64,000 nucleotides of DNA, from the NCBI RefSeq assembly GCF_000247815.1, contig NC_021677.1, positions 45,792,864-45,856,863 on the forward strand, in the 5' to 3' direction. Source of the stretch: Ficedula albicollis. Lineage: Eukaryota > Chordata > Aves > Passeriformes > Muscicapidae. Positions 13,211 through 25,252 of the stretch are shown one piece after another (the first letter of the stretch is position 1; each line of letters starts with the position of its first letter). The notes under the pieces were generated by a model that was not told the origin of the DNA, did not search any database, and worked only from the letters and a program-made list of their open reading frames with translations. A program made the position numbers and the translations under genes.

Positions 13211-14075
13211 GTCCTTATCTTCTATGAAATCCCAAAAAAAAGTCCATGCTGCCTGAACAACCTAGCTTAGGATTTCATTAAAATACTATCTTGACACACA
13301 GTTAGGAAAGGAAAATGAAAGCACAGCACCTGAGTATCTTCATGTGAGGAGATTCAGACTCTCCTCTTCCTCCTCTTACAAAATACAGCCCCAAACACAG
13401 TGATGAAGGCTCGTGTGGGACAAAGGATGCTCCAGATCTCTCCATGAAGGCAAAGTGCTTTACAAGGAGTGCAAGATTCCCTGGGCTAGAAAAATAGCTT
13501 AGGAGAAGCCACAGTTCCCTTCACAGGGTCCAGACACGAGAGAGAGAAGTCCTTGGCCTTCATCATAGCACCAAAACATATTTCAGTCATATTTCAGTCA
13601 ATCATTTCTTAACACAAGCAATAAAAGCTGTCCTGGGAGCAAGGGTCAGAGTCAACCACTCTTCTCTGTCCAATGACTTTCCATGGAAGTCTATAACAGA
13701 TTCACAGCCCATAGACCTTTTAAATAGCCCTTACTTGACATGAAAAGCACATTTAGACCCTGTACAGAAAAAAAATATAAAAAGCAACAAAAAAAGTTCT
13801 TGTGGCCATAAGTTCGAGATCTTGAGAGGATGTGGAATATACTTTAGATGTAAATAGAGAATAGAAAGCAGAATGGAAGAAGTCAATAGCAGCATTTTTC
13901 TGAAAAGTGAAATAGTGAAAAATGTGTGTGTGAGTGTGTGTGATTGAGGGTTGTAGGAAAATTAGATTATTATATAATAGCTGTGATCTTTTTTTTAGGA
14001 ATGTCAATAAACGTTAACAATCTGTTTTGTCAATTAATTTTATTGTACTTAATTTCTGAAGTAAAAGACTCTACC
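12551..14075. repeat. 1525 bp tandem duplication, copy 1 (segments B+C)
   Basis: First copy of a second direct duplication that overlaps the 960 bp one. It holds segment B (12551-13210) plus segment C (13211-14075), starts CCAATTATAATCTTTAGG and ends GACTCTACC. Segment C contains a short GT-rich run near 13921-13945. An 84-codon minus-strand frame at 13753-14007 reappears in the other copy and is not considered a gene. Confidence 0.98.
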
Positions 14076-15599
14076 CCAATTATAATCTTTAGGTATTAAT
14101 AAATAGCAACAATTTCACCAGATCTTATTTTTTCATACATAAAAACAGTAGTTAAAATAAAACAAAATATGAGTGAGACACGGATTTTTTCCCTCTAAAT
14201 TACTGGCAAGGACATTGAAATCAGATGAGCATCTGTCTTACAAATAAGCTCTGCTCCTTAAGCTAGATTCTCCACAAAGAGAGCATAATTCAAAGACCTT
14301 AACTCATCATGAAAAAGAAAAAAAATTACAATAAACACCACAGTTTGGGTAGTATTATTTTAAACAAAATTAAAAATAGCATTAAATGAGGGAGTTGTGA
14401 TGAAAGGGAGAGATCAAAACCATTCTCCCAGGCAACAGACAAAAACTGGCTAGTCAAAAACTCTCATTAGAGCAGATATATATTTTAAACTGAAAAGTAA
14501 CTTTGGCAAATGTTGTTCTTGTAATATTCTCTTGTTTACAGTCTAACAGATATCTTTTTGCAAAGATCTAAACCCCTGAAAGAACGTAACTAATTGAAAT
14601 TACAAAGATGTCTAACTCATTAAAATATGCAAGCTTCATAGCCCTCGCTTAACACCTTAAATGGCAAAATTCTTAGGAATACAAGCTTTTGATGAAAGGT
14701 TTTGGATTCTGCTAACCAGTTTCCTTCCCCTTTCAGTCCTTATCTTCTATGAAATCCCAAAAAAAAGTCCATGCTGCCTGAACAACCTAGCTTAGGATTT
14801 CATTAAAATACTATCTTGACACACAGTTAGGAAAGGAAAATGAAAGCACAGCACCTGAGTATCTTCATGTGAGGAGATTCAGACTCTCCTCTTCCTCCTC
14901 TTACAAAATACAGCCCCAAACACAGTGATGAAGGCTCGTGTGGGACAAAGGATGCTCCAGATCTCTCCATGAAGGCAAAGTGCTTTACAAGGAGTGCAAG
15001 ATTCCCTGGGCTAGAAAAATAGCTTAGGAGAAGCCACAGTTCCCTTCACAGGGTCCAGACACGAGAGAGAGAAGTCCTTGGCCTTCATCATAGCACCAAA
15101 ACATATTTCAGTCATATTTCAGTCAATCATTTCTTAACACAAGCAATAAAAGCTGTCCTGGGAGCAAGGGTCAGAGTCAACCACTCTTCTCTGTCCAATG
15201 ACTTTCCATGGAAGTCTATAACAGATTCACAGCCCATAGACCTTTTAAATAGCCCTTACTTGACATGAAAAGCACATTTAGACCCTGTACAGAAAAAAAA
15301 ATAAAAAGCAACAAAAAAAGTTCTTGTGGCCATAAGTTCGAGATCTTGAGAGGATGTGGAATATACTTTAGATGTAAATAGAGAATAGAAAGCAGAATGG
15401 AAGAAGTCAATAGCAGCATTTTTCTGAAAAGTGAAATAGTGAAAAATGTGTGTGTGAGTGTGTGTGATTGAGGGTTGTAGGAAAATTAGATTATTATATA
15501 ATAGCTGTGATCTTTTTTTTAGGAATGTCAATAAACGTTAACAATCTGTTTTGTCAATTAATTTTATTGTACTTAATTTCTGAAGTAAAAGACTCTACC
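14076..15599. repeat. 1525 bp tandem duplication, copy 2 (segments B+C)
   Basis: Second copy, one base shorter. The only difference found by eye is at the A-run: eight A then TAT at 13768-13778, against nine A then T at 15293-15302. The junction near 14075/14076 shares two C bases with both parents. The unique sequence that originally followed C resumes at 15600. Confidence 0.98.
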
Positions 15600-15658
15600 C
15601 CCAAAACAAAACAAAAAAAACAAAAAAACAAACAAAAAAAACCAAACAACAATATAAA
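15600..15658. repeat. A-rich low-complexity tract
   Basis: A run of A interrupted by single C residues directly follows the last copy of segment C. Similar A/C tracts occur at 21536-21592 and 46893-46948. It could have contributed to slippage or misassembly at the neighbouring duplication end. Confidence 0.85.
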
Positions 15659-18600
15659 GATCTAGACATTAAGATTACTGCAAGAATACATACACTGTCC
15701 TTATTCAATGTCAAAGGAAACAGTACAGGCAGAGTAGGTCATCCTCAAAATCCAATGAGAGCTGACTCTAATTGTGGTGCTACCCAGGAAAGAAAGTCTT
15801 CATCTCCTTTTGATCTTGTATCCCCATCTCAGATGAAGGCCATGTAGCCTCATCAGAGAGCTCAGCCTGTACTTCACATTTCAAAATACATATCATAAGT
15901 GGCTCACCCAAAATTGTAAACTTCTATGAATCCCATCTGAAGAGCTTGACTTAGCCCATGAACTGCACCATTTAGACATTTAGCTCAGGCCTGTGGGTGC
16001 TACACTGAGAAACAACTAAAAATAAAGCACCCTTGAACATTTCTCTGCCTTAATTCCAAGGTCTTTACTACAACCAATGCTGAAATCTCACCCTAGGTAA
16101 TGGCCAAATGACAAGGAGATAGTCTCTCTTGCTGCTCTACAGTAATTGGTAATTACATTCTCATTGCCAGGGATGCCCTCAGATACAATTAATTAAAGCA
16201 TTTGTGGAGAGGAGTTAATAACAATACAGGGACTCCCAAGCAGGTTTGGTGCAGATAGATAAAAGTCAGGGCAGAAAGAAAACATAAAAATTGTACAACC
16301 CAAGTCCAGTTTGCAAAGATAAAAATTTTAAAAATCACCCTCTCTCCCAGCAGAAACTTTCTTCTTGTAACTGAGAACATCTAAACTGCAAGATAATAAA
16401 TCTGAAACAAAATCAATATAACCTTATAGTGTGATTTATAATGAGACACTTTTCAAAGGAAAGGCACTTTAAAAGCCAGGCTGTTCCCTCTGATTGAAGG
16501 TTTTACCATGAAAATGTCTGGCTAAGAAATGGCAGATTTACAGAGTAGGCAGCAATTGCTCATTAGGTGAAAGCAAAACTTAATCCAAAATTACTTTCTC
16601 AGATTTTTATATAGCCCATTTGAAACAAATTTTTGGGACTTCATATCAAGGGTATTGTGCACAGAACAGAAACAGCAATCTTACTTTAAGCAAATGCTTC
16701 TCTTAGTAGCTGTCTAAACAGTTTCTTGAACACAAATGCTATTATTGTAGTAAAAATATTTTAAAAATGTGTACTGCATTTTAATATTTATTTATTTTAT
16801 GAATAAAAGGAGGAAAAAATCTATGCTTTTAAGTGGGCAAATTCTTACAAAACCTTAATAAAATTTTATTAAATAATTCAGAGGGTTAGGATTTTGCTAT
16901 ATTTTTGCTTTAGATGTTTCAGGTTTTTTTTCTGAAAAGGATAAAAATATCCAAAATATCTGTTATAATTAACAGGTGGCTCTTTATAGCAAAAACACTA
17001 AAACAGAAGTAGCAACAGCTGTGAAGGAGGATATCAAAATCAAGAATATTAACATGAAGCATCATTTGTTTTTATAAAGAGATATTTATTTTGTGATAAT
17101 GGATGCAATTAATACCAGCATATGCTAGAGTGTTCATGGAATCAGTAATTAATGTAGCATTAATTTCAATGGGTTTTTAAGTGCATTTGCAATGCTACAC
17201 ATATTCAGATCTCTCATCAAACACAAACCAATTTGCTTAATAAATCAACAGCCTCGAACTTATTTTTCCATAGCATGAATGTTACAGGTATATCAGTTAA
17301 GACTTGATTTTAATAGTGATAACAGAAAGAAGTGTCTTGTGCTCCTAATTGAATAGTTCAGGCATTTAAAATATTGATCATAAGGAGTGAGTGGTAATTA
17401 CTTAAGCTAAGAACAGCTGTGAACAGACATCATTAATGTTCATCTACCATAATTTATGCTTGTAGCAATATGGCTCTTTTCAGCAAAATTTAAATTTAAA
17501 AAGCTAGATTTAAATTTGAAAGTGGAGAAAATGGAGATTGTTGTATGAAAAATTATTCTGTACTGAGCAAAAATGGCATAACCCCAGCACAATTATTGGA
17601 GCCTCTAAAGTTTAACTCTAGACCTCTCAGGTACTACAGTGAGGATAATTAAATATGCAGCCATCTAACAATAATTAAGACTTTTTCCTTCTGTTATGCG
17701 CCTAGTAAATGGTCTCAGGGGTCTTTCCAAACATTAATGAATGAACTGAAACACACTGTGAGGTACAGTAGGTTAGTAAGGATTTGTTTCCATCATATAG
17801 ATGAGAAAACTCGTGAATATATGCAGTGCAGGGTGGTCTGAAAATTAATAAATTGATAAGTGGCTACAAGTGGCTACACAGCAGTATAATATGCAGTGCT
17901 GTGACATTTATTGGGTGTGCAAAACACATGCAATCCACACCAGCTTTATATTCTGTGGAACTCAAAATCAGATCCTGCTATAAACAAGGGTATTTCTCTG
18001 GAGAGATATTTGCACTCTATCTAGACTAATGTCAGAGAATTACATGGTGCATTGGCTCTTTTTTTACTTTTGAAAAAAGACTCTTATACTTCACCGCTCC
18101 TGTGGTCATGTATCTTTAACTACAAAGTAAATTATTGAAAGAAATCCTTACTCCAAAACTCTCAAGCTGCAGGCTATGGGCTGTGGCCTTAAGTATAATC
18201 AGTCCAAAGAGGAATTTGGGAATCTACTTTTTTAGAATAGGTCTGTCTCTGTGTCTTGAGAATCTCTTCCCTATAGCCAGTTCCCCCCTGCCTCCCCAAA
18301 ATCACAAATCTCTCTCTTTCTCCATCCTGTCACACAGGGCTGCCTGGTAAAAGCAGTGATCCAGACTCCTGCTGGCAAACTGAAGGTAAAAATAGCTGAA
18401 ACATGCCCTGGAGAATCAAAAGAAATCCCCACTCTTTAATCCAGCCTCAAGATTGTTAAACAGGGCGACTGCTTAGACAGCCTACAAGACACTGTGTGTT
18501 TGATAAATGTTTTTAATTAGATTCTGAAATGTGTCCAAAAGAAAGTGCCCATTCACACTTGGCACCTTGATAGGGTCACACCTGAGACATACAGTGCATG

Positions 18601-20109
18601 AGCAAAACCAACTGCAGTGAAATCCTGTCTACAGCAGACATCCTGAGCCCACATTTTCCCTGTAGTATCACCAGGCTAGTTTTAAACAGAGAATGTTTAA
18701 TGTCTTCTACAGCCAGGAACCACGGTATGTCCTTAACCTGGCACTACAGGTGTGGTCCAGCTCTTCAGAGCTGCCTACACACACAGGCATCACCTCAGGG
18801 AGTTTTGACCACTGTGAGAATTAGATAGAGTAGGAAAAGAGAAGCTTGAGTTGCTCTGTGGCCAGTCTGATAGGGATGAGGTAGTTCATGAATCCCAAAT
18901 TATTCCATTTTAAGAAGAATCTCTTGCCTAAGACTGCAGCTGGGGAGCCATTTCCTGGTGTAGAGTTGTAATAACTCACACTAAACGCTTTCTTACTCCC
19001 TGGGAGGCAACAGACACAGAGAATGATGCCTTTTTCCCCAGCAAGACATTTTTAGCATGGAAAAGATCTTTTCTTAAATTTCTTAAAAGCAATGAGGTGT
19101 TCTGATTCAGAAGCTTCAATGACTCAGGAGTTTAAACTGCGAGAAGTTAATAAATTCCTTTCCTGTCTGACAGAAACTAGATTTTCTCCCTTGTTTTGGG
19201 GGGTTTATTTGGTTGTGGCTTTTCTTTCTTTTGTGGAGAGCAGTAATTTATTACATTTCATGTTCCCTTGCAAGAATTGAACAATAGCTGTGCAACTACA
19301 GAGTCATTACCAGAAGCTTCCAGCTCAGAAATATTTCAGGCAGGCAGCAGACATTGTATGAATAGTATCCTATTTCATCTTCATGGAAATTTAACACATT
19401 TTAAGTTTTAGACACTTGGACAGAATTGCATGTGCTTAAAGTTATGAGGCAAGAAATGCAACTTGACCTTTAAATTCAGCAATAAACCAGCCTGGGTTTT
19501 GTTGGCATACAGACAAAGTAAGTTGTTTCTTGCAGTCGCTTAAGGAAAGAATCACAATAAAAGTGTGAAAGAATGATTTTCAAACTGTATTCTGTTCTTC
19601 AGTTCTTTGTGGTTTTGAGCATATACTTTTCCAACATCATACAATATGCAATGTTTGAATGAGAACTACATTAGCTGTGGACTTACCTGTATAAATATTT
19701 AACATTTCTATGTTCTCTTGGAAACTAAATGCCAATGAAATCATAAAGTTGCTGGAATGGCTCAAATTACATCATTAGATAATATAAAATGTCCATTCTT
19801 TTATGTTTATGGAAGAATATGATTATTACATATTATAATTCCTACGGTTTCATTTTGAGATGAAGTTCACCTGAACAAATATAAATGTTTTAACAGAAAC
19901 TTCTGATAGATTTGTCCTCACTTTATTTGTAGGAAGCAACTAGACATTTCAAGGATACAGTTGGAGGCCGTGTGAGAGTGGTTTGAAATGCCTGGGGCAG
20001 GCCAGCCTGGATAAAGGAGCAATCAACAAGATTTGGCATTTACTTCAGAGGTTTGTTTAGGAATATGAAAGGAAGAGACTGAGCTCCTGAGAGGGGCACA
20101 TATGAAAGT
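15659..20109. other. Non-genic sequence with a possible conserved element
   Basis: No supported gene or clear mobile element in about 4.4 kb. The stretch 16740-17560 stands out for dense TAATTA/ATTAAT-type homeodomain-like sites and balanced AT-rich text of the kind often seen in vertebrate conserved non-coding elements. Conservation cannot be judged from one sequence. Confidence 0.5.
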
Positions 20110-20640
20110 ACTGTCCTTGCTGCCTCTGTGCCATTGTGCTTTATTGCTATTTGTACTCTGTGGAAAATGGCAGGAGAGAAGAAAGAACTCCCCCCCAATA
20201 CTATCCGAAAATACCATTGGTCACTACCACTGACCAATGCCCAACCTGTCCCACAGCAGCAATTGGACCCTCCCAGACAATTCCCTCTACTTTGTATACT
20301 GAACATAACAATCTACAGTATAGACTATTCCTGAGACAATTCCCTCTACTTTGTATACTGAACATGACAATCTACAGTATAGATTATTCCTTGGCCTGTT
20401 TGGGTCACCTTGCTCCCCCCCAGATTCTCCTGCACCTCTTCAGGGGCAGAACCTGAGACCCTGAAGAGTCCTTGACTTTAGGACTTTGGTTGTGGCTCTA
20501 CTTAGCCACACCAAACCATCAGTATGTTATCAACATTATTCTCATACTGGATCCAAAACACAGCACTGTACCAGCTGCTAAGGAGAAAATGAACTCTATC
20601 CCAGCTGAAACCAGGGCAGACACACATTTGGAAGCTGTCA
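20110..20640 (+). mobile_element. Probable dispersed repeat, retroviral-LTR-like, family unknown
   Basis: Text such as GGAAAATGGCAGGAGAGAAG, TTATCAACATTATTCTCATA and AACACAGCACTGTACCAGCT looks familiar from many bird genome loci and is probably a dispersed element, possibly an endogenous retrovirus LTR or flank. I cannot name the family or fix the ends. An internal 59 bp tandem duplication lies at 20276-20392. No intact viral open frame is present. Confidence 0.4.
20276..20392. repeat. Tandem duplication, 59 bp x 2
   Basis: Direct abutting copies at 20276-20334 and 20335-20392 starting GACAATTCCCTCTACTTTGT. Two substitutions are visible (ACATAAC/ACATGAC and TAGACT/TAGATT). It sits inside the probable dispersed repeat. 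Confidence 0.95.
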
Positions 20641-22454
20641 GACCCTGAGGTGTAAGTATGCATCTATCCTTGGGCAACAGCAAACCCCTTGGTTGTGAGC
20701 CAGCTCAGAACCACAGTCTTGCCATTTTATGAATAATACCAAAAAGGAGAAATCACCACTCAAAACTGTAAGACATGGACAAATGATAGATAGATAGATA
20801 CACAAATAGGAGTGGTCAGCATGGAGGGGTCCCAAATTGCCAGTGCAGAGAGTAAAAGCAGCTGTTGGCTTGAGTCAGGAAGAGTCTTCCTCAGAAAGAA
20901 TTCGGTGTGGAAGCCCTTTTTTCCCTGTTCTAAAAATAATAAAGATACACAGAAAGTGTGTGGAGGTGATTATTCATACAGGGTTTCTTCCACAATTTAA
21001 GCATAAAGACAAGCTACAATGGGGGGTTGGTTTTGGGTGCTTGTATCTCAGCATCTGCCTCTAGCCTGCCCCAAAAATGAGTATATAAGAACCAAATCAC
21101 TACAGGCTATTCAAATTCCACACATTGATGTGGTTCCTACATGGCTCTGAACTTTATACATACTGAGAATTTCATTCAATATCTCTCCTAGCATGTGAGG
21201 TGAACCATGAATTGTACTCCCCTGCGAACAAAGCTCTCTTCATATATATCTAGCTGTCAATCATCTTTCTTTAAATTAAAACCAAGCTTTTTGGTGGATA
21301 AAAATGACTGCAGATAGAACTGCACACATTAAGAATTTAATCTAGTAGGCCTAGACCCCAATCCATGCAGATGCAATTGAAAGATTAGGGTCATAAAACA
21401 TGACCACAGTACCTTCCAGAGTCTCTTTTTGTATAAAGATGATTCAATGGCTTCTTTTGTAATTATAGTTTTCTTGACTCAAAACAGTCTCTTACTGAAA
21501 GCTGTAAGTAGTTGATGATCTTTATTAAATATCTAAAAAAAAAACAACAAAAACAAACAAAGAAAAACCCACAAACAAAAAAACAAAACTATTCCTACTA
21601 CTGTGACCTATTTAGTAAAAATAGACATTTCAAGATTAGTGTTTTTCTAATAATCATAGGGTTTTTATTTCTTGTGATGGAATTTCAATTTAATGCATTT
21701 GAATCCACTAAAATACTTCTCATTTTAGGCCTTAAACAATTGGGCTTTCATTTATCTCCAATTAGCCCAAGAATCAGGGGAACTAAAACCTACATAAGCC
21801 TGAGAATCCTGCTCCATTGAGATACTTGCACCATACTGTGTCACAGAAAATTAGTAGATTTGTAGCATCTATTTTAGTCCTACCAGAAAAGGCAGCATTA
21901 AACCTTTCCCTAAGTATGAATCTTTTTTTTCCTACTCTCATTAAATCCTGAACTTTCTGAGGAAAAATTATGGTTTTTACTGGTCTTTACTGTCACCTAT
22001 CTAGCATTTTTAGCAGGAAGTAATTTTGCTGACAAATGAGTGTTTTGATTCATGTCTTTGCTTTTACACAGATACTAGGCAGAGTAAGTGCTTCATTCAT
22101 TTCCTCACTCTTACTGATGCTTTCAAATGTGAGGATGCTTACTGGTCATTCACCTTACCCACAAGATGATAAAAAACACATGATGTAAAACAAATTAACA
22201 AACTCCACAATAGAGGCACATCAGCAGCTGCAGCACCTGTTCAGCTGCTGTCACTGACAAGAATCAAGCTGGGCTTTTCAGCACTCACTCTTCCAGAAGC
22301 AAATGTTCTTTTTCAGCAATACTAATACCTAAGGCTTTTTCTCACTTAACAGCTGGTATTTTATCATGGATTCCTCTTCACATTACAATGCCACACACAA
22401 TCACTTGCAGCAGTTCTTGCCCATGAAAAAGAAGATGTGAGACTTTTATACCAA
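20641..22454. other. Non-genic sequence, about 1.8 kb
   Basis: No gene is supported. It contains a short GATA run near 20786-20800 and an A/C-rich tract at 21536-21592. Frames of 62-102 codons near 20812-21064 and 21512-21820 are low-complexity or unrecognised. Confidence 0.55.
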
Positions 22455-22640
22455 GCAGGTGACCAAGCACTGGCCCAGGTCACCTAGAGATGCTGTGGAG
22501 TGTTGCTCCTTGGGGATATTTAAAAGCCACCTGGGCATTTTTCCTGGGAATGGGGCCTAGGAGGCCCTGCTAGAGCAGGAAATCTTGTACCAGGATAACC
22601 TCCAGAGGTCCCTCCCAATCTCAACCACCCTGTGATGGGC
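22455..22640 (+). mobile_element. CR1 LINE 3' end, plus strand, short
   Basis: About 185 bp with typical CR1 3' landmarks: GGAGATATTTAAAAGC-like text, TAGAGCAGG, ACCTCCAGAGGTCCCTCCCA and the terminal CAACCACCCTGTGATG. It is strongly 5'-truncated. Confidence 0.8.
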
Positions 22641-24756
22641 AATCTTTTCCATTATCTTTTTCTAAATTGTTTTCAACAGCTGGAAGCACAGTTCTTCATG
22701 TGGGCAGCACAGCAGTCAGGAAGTTGTGTACTGTGAGGGTGGCTCAAGGAAAATCTCCAAGATCAGCCAAAGCCAAAGCTTCCCATGGCTGAAGCAAGAG
22801 CATGAATTGAGCCACAGTGATGTTTAGGCAAACTAGAAAAACTAATTATTTTACAGCCAAACCTCTTAAAGCCTCTATTTGATTTACCTCCCCAGGAGCT
22901 TATCTAGGTAGTTAATCTAAAGACAACAGAAAAACTCCACTTGGTCTCAGGAAGCTTTGCCTCAGCTTTCTGGTTGACTCCGCTGCACAGCCCTCAGAAA
23001 GACATCAGTGCAAACATGAATTACACAACTCAAATAGCTTTGGAAAAAACTAATCACCTAAGCACAGGACCTGCACCACCAACATCCACCAGTTTGGTTA
23101 TGGTAGGGCTATAAGGACACATGAGAGGTGCAGGCAAAGGGTTTTTCTCATTTACCTTCCACTTTAAAGGTGGCTAGTCTTCCTCTTTTTTAAAGGGAAT
23201 ATTTTCTTTTCCCCTGTTTTGGTTGGTTTGTTTGTTATCTCTGAAACACCCACACTAACCCTCTTCTCTTTCACAGATCGTTTTTGTGCACAGGCAATCA
23301 CTTGCTTTGACTTTCTAATTTGATAGCAGCTTATTAGATATTTCAAAGTTTGTCATAAGCTGCTGTCACTGATGATGTGTTGTTTTTATTCTCACTTTAA
23401 GCCTCCATGTTTGTAAGTTTGTCAGCCATTGCTATGCATTATTTAGGCTGAACTATTAACAGGCAATAATATTTATAAATGCTTGACTTTTTCTTCCTCT
23501 CTTCTCTTCCAGGCTTTGCCACCAAAGAAAGGAGCAACCTTAAATCAAACAACTGAGGTGAAGCAACAACTGATTTAATACACTTTCTGATTTTCAAAAG
23601 TACATCTTTATCCCTGCCTTCCTCCCACAAATACTGTGCAAACTCAGCTGCCCAAGGGTCCATTTCTTGTCCTGAAAGGAGCCACACAAAAGTAAAAAAA
23701 AAATTTAAAAAATTAAAAAGAAGATGACCCAAAACTCAATCTTTTGTTAAATAGCAGGAAGGGAAAGTAAGAGAAAACCACTGTTCAAAGGCACAGTCAC
23801 TTGACCAATCTACAGAAGTAACAGAGACCCTGAATGGAAGCTTCTGGTTCAAATGACTTATTTTATTGAAAAACATCAGAACCATCACTATGTTTTACTC
23901 ATTTTTCTTGAATTTTATCAAATAGCTGAAATGGAAAAAACAAAATTAAGACAACAAAATATTGTTCTAGAGTATGTTGAGTATTTTCTATTTCAGTTTT
24001 TCTGTTTCAGTTTGAACTACACTTCTAACATTTCTTTCAACTCAGTAATCAAGAAAACCCACAAGGAAATCTATACCAGAAAAAATGTTCTGAAATCCAA
24101 ATGACAGCTCTCACTGGGGGATGTAGATAATACTTCATTCAGCATAAAATAATACTTTTTGGGTCTTCTAAATTATTCAATAAAGAAAGTTGTTAAATTG
24201 CCCTTAGCTGTTAACTAAAATGCCAGCAAACAAAAATTTATCATGATTAAACATGAAGCAACTCTGGAAAAAAAAAACGTTGTGTAATGAGCTGGTTATA
24301 TAAAAGATGAAGAGTAATTAGTTGTTCAGTTTACTTGTCAGGTTTTTTCTTATCGTCAACTGTCCAAGACAAATCTCTGAAGGAAGTGCAGTATATTTTA
24401 GGTAGTGCATTTTTCCCATTAATTTCAACATAAATTTCATTAAAATATTTCCTCTCTTCATAAGTTTAGCTCTGAAAAAAGTGCAGAGTAAAAACTATAC
24501 ACTTGTTACATCTGTATTTAAGTAGAAATGTTTTGTTTTGTTTAAATTGAATAAATAAACTTAAATAATAAATGGTCATTTTGGAGATATGAGAAAAAGA
24601 CATTTTATAGTGGTGCTACCTTTATAAAAATCACACAAGTGGTTTGTGCAATATCCGTGCTTCTGATTCAGGAGTCTCTTACTGTGTTGAGTAATGCCTC
24701 GTGCTTTTAGAACTTTTCCACTCATTCTAACTGCAGCAGCTCACACAGTCTGTACA
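22641..24756. other. Non-genic sequence, about 2.1 kb
   Basis: No gene or clear repeat. Minus-strand frames at 23164-23346 and 23439-23732 are lysine-rich or unrecognised. Confidence 0.55.
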
Positions 24757-25252
24757 CTTTGAGTGCTGTGTCCAGTTCTGGCCCCTCAGTTTAGGAAGGA
24801 TGTTGAGATGTTTGAGTGTGTCCAGAGGAGGCAACGAGGCTGGTGAGGGGCTTGGAGCACAAACCCTGTGAGGAACGGCTGAGGGAGCTGAAGCTGTTTA
24901 TCCTGGCGAAAAGGAGACTCAGGGGTGACCTCATCACTCTCCAAAACTCCCTGAAAGGTGGTTGTAGTCAGGTGGGGTTGGTCTCTCTACAGCCAGCGCT
25001 GACAGAACCAGAGGACACCATCTCAAGCTACTCCAAGGGAAATATAGGCTGGTTATTCGGAAAAGGTTTTTTGCAGAAAAGCTGATAAAGTACTGGAATT
25101 CTCTGCCCAGGGAGGTGGTGGAGTCACCATCCCTGGATGTGTTTAAAAAAACACTGGATGTGGCACTTGGTGCCATGGTTTAGTTGAGGTGTGAGGTCAT
25201 GGGTTGGACTCGATGATCCTGAAGGTTTCTCCCAACCCAGTTATTCTGTGAT
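24757..25252 (+). mobile_element. CR1 LINE 3' end, plus strand, about 0.5 kb
   Basis: The best-preserved CR1 of the window. Landmarks in order are GTGTCCAGTTCTGGCCCCTC, TGTGTCCAGAGGAGGCAACG, GGGGTGACCTCATCACTCTC, TGCCCAGGGAGGTGGTGGAG, TGGTGCCATGGTTTAGTTGA and GTTGGACTCGATGATCCTGA, ending in TTATTCTGTGATTTT. The level of decay is modest, so it is younger than the scraps at 1.8, 11.3 and 62.4 kb. Frames overlapping it (24816-25085 plus, 24934-25176 minus) come from the element and are not host genes. Confidence 0.95.

Noticed and set aside
13753..15531. Two nearly identical minus-strand frames suggesting duplicated genes
   Set aside because: They are simply the two copies of segment C. They contain GT-repeat-derived residues and no domain.
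11291..15599. CRISPR-like or satellite array
   Set aside because: Units are kilobase-scale, present two or three times and nested, with no short repeat-spacer pattern and no homogeneous array.
20110..20640. Intact endogenous retrovirus
   Set aside because: No gag, pol or env open frames are seen on either strand nearby; at most a decayed LTR-like piece is present.
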